Shown here: positions 56,580 through 64,000 of the stretch, in pieces
Position numbering within the stretch: the stretch's first letter is position 1
Layout of the letters: every line of letters starts with the position of its first letter
Origin: Malania oleifera
Lineage: Eukaryota > Streptophyta > Magnoliopsida > Santalales > Ximeniaceae
Length of the DNA stretch: 64,000 nt
Assembly: GCF_029873635.1 (NCBI RefSeq)
Contig: NC_080417.1
Location: 26,608,182-26,672,181 of the forward strand
Direction: 5' to 3'
Program-made: the position numbers and the translations under genes
Notes under the pieces: model-generated
What the model was told of the DNA's origin: nothing
Seen by the model: only the letters and a program-made list of their open reading frames with translations
Databases searched by the model: none

Positions 56580-58380
56580 TCTAGTGCTTGAATAGATAAT
56601 TCTCTTAGAAGGCATGTAGAGTCGAGGTATGATCAAAGCCATGAGGATCTCAAAGCTCATACTACATGATGGCAATCAAGAAAGCAAAAAGAATGAAGAC
56701 ATTTTATGTTGTATTGTAATGCATTTAAGTATTTGTCTGTAATATTATTGCATGTCATGCATGATGGGATTGAAAGCTGAAACATAGCACCATAGACTGA
56801 CCTTAGGGAACCTAAATATGCATGGAAAACCTTCAACTTATAATGTCAAATTCATACACATAGGGGTGATAAGTTCCAAGGACAACATAGTGCTAAAACT
56901 TAGGTTTTGATTGACCTCGATTGACCAGCCCTTTTATAGTTATATTCACCTCAGTCGACCAACCATCTTTAAAGGTCAAAAATGTATTTTCACTCAGCCC
57001 AGTCAATCAAACCATAAATGTGCTTCATAAGCCCAACTGATCGGCCTTAGTACTCGGCCGATTTGCATAGCCCGGCCGACCAACCTTTGTAGAACAAAAA
57101 TGCCCCAGCCGATTAGCCTTCAAGCACGACCGACCGGTTCATAAGGCTCGGCCAACCGTTTCTCAGTAATTTTCATATCGCCTATGGCTAGCTGTCCGAC
57201 ATCTTGCACAGTCGACCGAACCCCTCAGAAAAATTTGAATTTTGCCTTAGGACGGTCGACCGGTGCATTCCTCTGCCGACTGAACCTCTCGTGGTGGCTA
57301 AATTTTTCTACACTAAACATCATTAACTTTTTAATTAAACTTTTTCAAAATGATGAGCGTGTCCCTAATGGTCAAAATTCTTGGGCATTTTATATATAAC
57401 CCACTCCAAAGCATGATTAAGAACTTTGATTAGCTTAAGAATTCTATGAAAATATTTTGTGCTATGATTTCATATACTCTCACATATACAAACTTAGATT
57501 CATACTCTTTCTCATATTCCCTTGCAAAATCATCCTACAAAGAGAGCATTAAGTTCATCTTCTTCATTTGCAAAGTCATTGCAACTTAAAGATTGATTGA
57601 TTACTCATTCTTGAGAGGATTATACATTTTATTTTTAAGCTTATACTCTCACTTGCTCATTTATCTTTTAAATCAACTTTTTGAGAGTTAGCTTGAGTTC
57701 TTCCCATATTATTTGATTGATAAATATTATTGGAAAAATTCTATGTAGCTTGTGAATCTTTACACATTCATTGCAAGATTCAAAAGCTTGTTTTGTGCTT
57801 ATAGAAAAATGTATTTTGTAAAGCTAATCTCCATTATCTCCTACACTTTATTGTTGAAAAATATTTTTTTGAGATATTATTTGAGGTTTTAAGATCTTTG
57901 AAATACACTTAGTAGATATTTTACATTTGAATCAAAGATCACATTTATCATCATCTCTCACATCATTTCATAAATATATTTTTGATAGAAATCATATAAA
58001 CTCTATTGAGCTTAAACTCCCATCATACAAGAGTGCATTGCCTTTATTGTTGCATACATATGCTTATTGAAGAAGCACTTTACTTGTATAAAAATTTCAT
58101 TTTAATATCTTTGTCTTTTCGGCGTGTGGTATCGTCGGAAGAGGAAGGCACCAACCTATAAGGTGCACCGGTTTGGCTCAAACCCGCTTAGGTGAGTTAG
58201 GGAGACTCCGGCCTGTAAGGAGAACCGGTTTGGCTCTGCCTGATAAGTGAGCCAGGGAGACTCCGCCCTATAAGGAGAGGTTGTAAATAGCGTTGCTCCG
58301 CCCAGTTAAATAAGCATCTAGTGAATCCTTCAGTGGATTGGCTTGAGGTAGGGACGTAGGTAGGATTGGCCGAAATACGA
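56580..58380 (+). repeat. LTR D continued, D1 segment
   Basis: After the insertion: GGTCGACC-type cluster (about 56930-57290: CAGTCGACCAACC, CAGTCGACCGAACC, GGTCGACCGGTGC), TATA box TTATATATAACCC (about 57388), and the downstream block GTGAATCCTTCAGTGG and GGGACGTAGGTAGG common to the other LTRs. Then the U5 end is missing and a second partial LTR begins. Confidence 0.8.
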
Positions 58381-59451
58381 AAAGGTGTTCGTAGTAGAAA
58401 ACCCAAATTCAGTCGACCGGATGTTAGTCTAGTCAATCGAAATTCATTATTTTATGATCTGGTAGACCGGATCGTTGGGTCGTTCGACTGAATCCTGTTA
58501 AATTGGAAAATCCCCTTGGGTTCAGTCGACTGAACCTCTCGAGTTTCTCCATTAATGGTTAGAAAACGGCTATATTTTCAAAGATAAAATATATTTTAAA
58601 GCCCGAGTGGTCATATAACGGATATATCTTGGTTTTTCCTATATATACCAAGCTTAAAAACTTGGAGAAGGTTGGCAATCCATCTTGGGAGCATATTTGA
58701 ATATTCTTTGATTATTGAGCATATTTGAACTTTTTGCACATCATTTTCAAAATTCTACTACTTTTGTTTTGAAAAAAACTTTTGGAGAAAATATTTTGAG
58801 ATATTCCTAAAAGCTTTGAGCATATTTTACACTCACATTTATTGCTTCAAAACTATCTTAATTTTGATATTTCAAAAGTCCTTTTGAGAAAATCATTTCC
58901 ATATTCTATTGAGCTTCATCTTCAAATCATTTTAGAGTGCAATAGAAAAGATTTTTCATTATACTAATCAACTCTTGAAGGAGCATTTATCGTACACCAA
59001 ATTTTATTCCATTAATTTCTTTGCGGTTTGGGTTTTGAACCGTGCCAAGTGAAGGTACACTTGGAGAGGTCTCTCCGCCTTCAAGGAGGGATTACAGATT
59101 TGAGCTGTACCGAGTGAGAGTATATCGCTTGGAGAGGCTTCTCTGCTTGTAAGGAGAGATTGTAGTTGCAGTTCCGCCCTGGTTTAAAGGAGCAAGATAA
59201 TGGTAATCCTCAGGTGGTATGCTTGAGGCAAGGATGTAGGTGGGAATATTCAAACCTTGTAAATCACGTTATCATTCTCTCTATCCCTACTCTCTTTAAA
59301 TTTCCACAAGTGCATGTTTATATCTATTTTGTGGTGATTGTGGTATATGCTCTAAATTTACATTTAATATTGATTGGAAATTGGTTAAAAAGTGGTTAAG
59401 TTTTTAAATACCCAATTCAATGCCCCTCTTGAGATTACATAAATCCTAATA
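58381..59451 (+). repeat. Second partial LTR (D2) joined to D1
   Basis: Begins inside a motif cluster (about 58408-58535: TTCAGTCGACCGG, TTCAGTCGACTGAACC), then TATA box CCTATATATACC (about 58638). It repeats the downstream block (CTTGAGGCAAGGATGTAGG) and ends CCCAATTCAATGCCCCTC...CCTAATA. It lacks the LTR start. No PBS or gene lies between D1 and D2. Confidence 0.78.
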
Positions 59452-60473
59452 GGGCATGATTCATAGGTAATCTTTGGCTAATGATTACCCTAATGAAATT
59501 CATGGCTTTGAGCCTTATTAAATCTTTTCATTCTTTAGCTCACATCCCCAACCTACATTACAGTCCAAAATGAAAGTCATGATTGGATAGGTATGTGTCA
59601 TTATTTCAAATGAATTGTCAAGCTCGTTAAGATTTTGAACTATGTTATGACCTAATACTAATAGGGTACGTAGGCATCTTGTTCAGAGAACAAGTTCGGT
59701 CAACTTTTTTCACCACTAGGGGCATGAATGTTGTTTTGGGAAAGGGTTTTTAAGCCTTAGTTTCCCTGTTTATTTGGAAACTTGTATCCCTAGATACGTT
59801 TCGTCTTGTGTATTAAAGTCCATTCTAAGATTGGAATACTAATCAAAATACCCTGTGAAACACTAATTATAATTCAAGATGGAAAGTTTGAAATGAGTTA
59901 TGGAATCATTGGAGGTTGGCATGAGATTTACAGTGAAAATATACAGAGGGGGATGCAGTGGATGAGTTATGCTTGTTGTCGTAAGAATCTAGTCAGAAAA
60001 AATCAGAGATGTTTTCCCATTGATGTGATTCTCTAAGTTAACAACAAAGTTACACCAATGTCAAAGTACTGGTAAAGTTGTTTCCTATTAAACAAGCATA
60101 GAAACCAGGTAAAAAAAAAAAAAGTTAAACATTTCATTCGCATCCTTAATTAGATTGAATTATTTGATTGCATATTTATTCATTTAAATTTAAAAACGAT
60201 TTTAGCCATTAAGAGTACAATTCCTAAGGGGTCTTTACAAAGAAAATTTAGTGAAGCATTTCAACAATCTCAAGAGTAACGGGCCCAGTCACAAGTAGCA
60301 TGGAAAATATATCATACTCAGTTTCAGGAAAACAAAGTTCAAGGGCACTCACATCATATTAGAGTTTGAAAATGGACATATGACAAACATGTTGGATGAA
60401 GGAAATTCATGCATATGTCATGCGTTAATGCATTGCATCAAATGTGATAGGAAGTAATCCATAGACATTTTGT
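59452..60473. other. No gene seen; possible internal tail of a family G element
   Basis: Unstructured AT-rich sequence. A 76-codon frame at 59806-60036 has no recognisable motif. The phrase GGGTACGTAGGCATCTTG near 59665 resembles plant retroelement non-coding sequence (weak). Confidence 0.4.
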
Positions 60474-60488
60474 AAAAATCATTACATA

Positions 60489-60662
60489 TGGTGAGGAGGT
60501 AAGGACTTGTTCAAGCCCACTTACAACGGTGGATCTGGAGTTCGAAACTTGCCACTTGCCCCGCATATCCTGATTTATCTCTTACATGCTGGCTATGGGC
60601 ATGGCTGGCATTGGCATGGGATTAGTTTGGTGTGTAAGCCCAATATACCTAGTGTCACAAAA
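60489..60662 (+). mobile_element. tRNA-derived SINE with target duplications
   Basis: About 174 bp flanked by AAAAATCATTACATA on both sides (60474-60488; 60663-60677). It has an internal RNA polymerase III B-box-like GAGTTCGAAACTT (about 60540), an imperfect A-box-like TGGTGAGGAGG near its start, and an A-rich end (GTGTCACAAAAAAAA). Length, boxes, tail and duplications together fit a SINE; the family is not identified. Confidence 0.78.
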
Positions 60663-60821
60663 AAAAATCATTACATAAGTAGGCTTAGGATGTGTCCTTA
60701 TATCATATATCATCATGTTCACGTCATACAAGTTTTGTAAATATTTTTCATTCCAATTCTTACCCATCTAATTTCTTGTCTTCCATAAATCGGAATGGTT
60801 TACGTTCTACTTAGGGCATGG

Positions 60822-61975
60822 GGTATCCCAAATTTAGGTAGTTCCTTCAAAATTGTTTTGTCTACTTCAGATGGGACATTAGTTCCCAAAAATCCAAGTC
60901 TTCACTTCCAAGTTATTCTATCTACTTTGGTTGTTTAGGGCCTTAGTTCCCTCCAAGTAGTTACTTTCAAGTTGTTTTGACTATCTCGAAAGCTTGAGGC
61001 ATTTAGAATTCCCAAATCTGAGTAGTCATATTCAAGTTCTTCTGACCATCTCAGAGGCTTGTGGCGTTTATTGTTCCTAAATCTAAGTGGTTTCATTCAA
61101 GTTATTTTTACCATCTCATAGGCTTGCGACATTTAGAGTTCCTAAATTTGAGTGGTCCCATTAAGTTGTTGTGGCCATCTCAGAGGTTTGTGGTGTTTAT
61201 AGTTCCCAAAATATGAGTGGTCCTATTCAAGTTATCTTGGCTATATCAGAGGTTTACGACGTTTAGAGTTCCCAAATTTGAGTAGTCACATTCAAGTTGT
61301 TCTGGTTATCTTAGAGGCTTGTGGTGTTTATTATTCTCAAATCTGAGTGGTTCTATTCAAATTGGTCGAGCCATCTCAAAGGTTTGCGGCATTTAGAGTT
61401 TGCAAATTCGAGTAGTCACATTCAAGTTGGTTTGGACATCTCAGAGGTTTGGAGCATTTATAGTTCCCAAATCTGGGTTGTCTCATTCAAGTTATCTTGG
61501 CTATATTAGAGGTTTGCAGCGTTTAGAGTTCCCAAATTCGAGTAGTCACATTCAAGTTGTTCTGGCCATCTCAGAGTTTTGTGGCATTTATAGTTCCCAT
61601 ATCTGAGTGGTCTCATTCAAGTTATCTTGGCTATCTCAGAGGTTTGTGACATTTAGGGTTTCCAAATTCGAGTAGTCACATTCAAGTTGTTCTGACTTTC
61701 TCAAAGGCTTGTGGCGTTTGTAGTTCCCAAGTCTAACTGATCCCATTCAAGTTGTTTGGCCACTTCAGAGGTTTGTCGCGTTTATAATTCCCAAATCATA
61801 GTGATCCCACTCAAATTATTTTTGTTATTTCGGAGGCACGTGACCTTAGTTTCCAAATCCGAATAGTCACTTCCAAGTTGTTTTGATTGTTTCATAGGCA
61901 TGTGACATTAGTTCCCAAATTTGAGCAGTCACTTTTCAAATCTACTTTAATGGTATGCGACATAGTTCCCGAACC
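60822..61975 (+). repeat. Tandem array, about 64-bp unit, about 18 copies
   Basis: Unit consensus: AGTTCCCAAATCTGAGTGGT, CACATTCAAGTTGTTCTGGC, CATCTCAGAGGTTTGTGGC. The TTCCCAAA anchor recurs at about 61009, 61136, 61202, 61266, 61460, 61525, 61587, 61716, 61781 and 61910. In the middle, AGAGTTCCCAAATTCGAGTA and ATAGTTCCCAAATCTGAGTG units alternate, giving a 128-bp higher-order period. Outer units are more diverged. Confidence 0.93.
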
Positions 61976-62201
61976 TGTGGTAGTAATCTTTTCATAAACT
62001 AGGGAAATTTACACCTTACTATGTAAGTTTTTTGTGTTGACTTGAAATTTCTTACATTTTTGTAAATCCATATATTTTTCTTTTGTAGGGATTTTTTTTT
62101 ATACAAGACCCAATCCAAAATTTGTGCCTTTTGTCCTTATAAATTTGTTACTAAAAGATGACAATAGACTAGTATTTTGTCATCTTAAGTAGCAAACCTA
62201 T

Positions 62202-62213
62202 AAAAAGGGGCAA
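62202..62213 (+). promoter_or_regulatory. Polypurine tract before a family G LTR
   Basis: AAAAAGGGGCAA immediately precedes TATAGACATCC, the family G LTR start, as expected for a plus-strand primer. Confidence 0.6.
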
Positions 62214-62214
62214 C

Positions 62215-63685
62215 TATAGACATCCTAAATAGTCTGAAATTATATAAGAAAAAAATAGTATTTTATTTATTTTTCATACAATAAAATGAGCAAATGCAGT
62301 AGAATGTAAAATATAGGGAAATGCATTTTATAATAATAAAAAAAGAACAACAAAAAAGAAACAAAAGGTGGGCCAGTAATCTTTAGTGTTCAAGTTGAAC
62401 TTGAAAAGAGAGAAAGAAGGAGTTAAACAAGTGCCAAAAATTAGAAATAAAGGTGATTGACAGGGTAATTTAAATTTTATTTTGATTGATCAAATTGGTA
62501 ATTCATTTTAAGAGTCAATTGAGCAATAAAAATTGATTGGTCAATCAAAATTCAATTCAAATTACTCCTCGAAACCTATAAATAGAGGCTTTTGAAGTGA
62601 GGAGAGAGCACAATGAAAAAGTCATCACAAGGATACATCCACAGAGAGACAAGCATACAGGGAATTGAGAGTGAAGAGCAGAGAGTTCCCGAGAAGTTGA
62701 AATTGAAGGATTTGTGAAGCTACAGAGAGAATTTCAAAGTTTGAATGTTGCTAAAAGTCCAAATTTGGGGTTCAAATAAAATTGAAAGGAAAACCAAAAG
62801 ACTGAAGGAGCTTAAAGATTAAAGGTTGGTTTTGTTTTTTGTTTGTTTGTTTGTTGTTGTTGTTGGTTTTTTTTTTTTTTTGGCTTATGGTTTTTTTTTT
62901 TATGCTTAATCCAATTCTGAAAATGATTTGATAAACCATATTCAATCCGTGGAACTGACCCATTAAATTGTATCCATTGACTTGGTACACCAAACCATTG
63001 ACCTGAACCACCAAACCGAGTTGACCCAACCCATTTGACTTATGGACCCAAAGACCCGAGACTCAAGTCCAATTTTGACCTGGTTCCATTAACCCTAGAG
63101 TTTCGTCGTGGCCCAAAATTCAAATAGACCCAAACCGGTAAAGCCCAAATTCCTTAAAGCAATCGTAGGCCGAACTTAGATTCATTAATTCAACCCAAGC
63201 CCAAAAACCTAGTTATTTAAACAAAGCCCAAATAACTGGTTCAATCCCAAGTCCACCTTCAAATAAAGATGTCGAACCTAAAGCCAAAATGGGTCGAGCC
63301 CAGATTGTTTAGGTCTAAGTTCGTTTTCTTTAAATAGTTCATGCCTAATCAAGACCGAGCCCTTTTTTCTTAAGCCCATTTGTCTAAGCCTGAACCCATG
63401 GCCCAATACAAAAGCTTGGCCCAATCACGGTTCATCCGAAAGCACAATTTCAAACAAAGTTCAATTCAGGGCCAGAATCTCTTAAGTCTAATTGGGCTAG
63501 TCTGAGCCAAACCTTAGGGCTCAATTCAGTATAGGGATCGTTTGGTTTAAAGGAAAAATTTTCTCGAGAAAATTTGAACTAAATTGACAATAAAAAAATT
63601 AAAAACCTAAAAATAAACTTATCTGACAACCAGAGGCCTTCATTCCATTCATTCAGAGTTTGCAAAGTTGAAATCATAAAGAGAG

Positions 63686-63726
<41 letters not shown>

Positions 63727-63931
63727 TGCATGGATATGCAAGGAAAATGAAGAAGTGAGCAAAAAATGAAAAAATAAATGAAAGAAAGAGTTGAGAGATC
63801 AGAGAAAAATCAAAGAGCATGAATTGAAAGATGTTAGAGAGTAGAGATCAGAGAGCAAGAATAACGAGAGAAGATAGAGAGAGAATGAGAATCTAAGAAA
63901 GGAGAAGAAGCAAAGTGAAAGAGGAAAGTAG
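62215..63931 (+). mobile_element. Family G LTR-like sequence, copy 2
   Basis: Starts TATAGACATCCTAAATAG (TGTAGACACC in other copies). It shares GTGGGCCAGTAATCTTTAG, GTTAAACAAGTGCC and CCTATAAATAGAGGC (TATA, about 62574) with copies at 50723 and 53540. A long run of degenerate AAGCCCAA/GACCCAAA words spans 62960-63490, with a GA microsatellite at 63680. It ends where a further TGTAGACACCC begins at 63932. No ORF. Confidence 0.55.
63680..63721. repeat. (GA)n microsatellite
   Basis: GAGAGAGCGAGAGA... tract of about 40 bp, nearly perfect. Confidence 0.93.
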
Positions 63932-64000
63932 TGTAGACACCCAATTTTAACGAGGGCCTTAAAAATGAAAAATTCTTCATTAATACTTACAACATGTTGT
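63932..64000 (+). mobile_element. Family G LTR start, truncated by the window
   Basis: TGTAGACACCCAATTTTA at 63932 is the third family G start in this orientation; it runs off the edge. Confidence 0.5.

Noticed and set aside
57184-57399. 71-codon frame starting MASCPTSCTVD
   Set aside because: It lies over the motif cluster and TATA box of LTR D; a shadow of non-coding LTR sequence.

Overview
This is repeat-dense, AT-rich nuclear DNA from a flowering plant. The evidence is nested plant-type retrotransposons with initiator-tRNA-Met primer sites, a CACTA (En/Spm) DNA transposon with plant TNPD/TNPA-type genes, a captured fragment of a plant GH18 chitinase-like gene, a tRNA-derived SINE and long CT/GA/TA/ATT microsatellites. 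I find no intact host gene and no tRNA or rRNA gene. The species cannot be fixed from the sequence; the captured GH18 gene suggests a dicot, as inference.

Layout. 1-4790: AT-rich sequence without a gene. 5029-5770 and 31739-32460: the two halves of an old minus-strand Ty1-copia pol, split by a CACTA transposon at 5771-31735. The transposon has CACTACAAAAAA inverted termini, a 3-bp CTT target duplication and dense palindromic subterminal repeats. It carries a broken TNPD-like transposase (11031-14800), a TNPA-like gene (14926-16612), a GH18 chitinase-like fragment (about 17930-18440), a roughly 350-bp repeat present three times downstream and once upstream of the genes, and a nested Ty1-copia element of the Sirevirus/SIRE type (20011-30715). 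That element has gag, pol and an extra downstream ORF, and its left LTR is preceded by the 3' end of a second, truncated copy.

32590-46567: a pile-up of further Sirevirus-type elements. Element B (32590 to about 42117) keeps gag but has no pol; its gag is split by a solo LTR with an AATGA target duplication. A minus-strand fragment carries the extra ORF (42118-44075), and a third 3' end plus LTR (element C) follows. 46568-50528: an LTR-like fragment with CATCGACGAG motifs, then minus-strand element E (LTR, primer site, decayed gag, no pol seen). 50529-54225: LTR-like family G and an inverted duplication (53471-54206). 54226-59451: Sirevirus LTR D, interrupted by a solo gypsy-like LTR (54294-56579) and continuing as a second partial LTR. 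59452-64000: a SINE with long target duplications, a 64-bp-period tandem array and family G LTRs running off the window edge.

The two CACTA genes would have encoded the catalytic and the end-binding proteins acting on its termini, but TNPD has several stops, so this copy is probably immobile without help. The most notable pattern in the Sirevirus-type elements is a family-specific GTCGAC-like motif cluster, found upstream of the TATA box in the LTRs and again between pol (or gag) and the extra ORF. It occurs together with repeated AAAGGGGGAG purine tracts and, in element B, tandem primer-site-like repeats.
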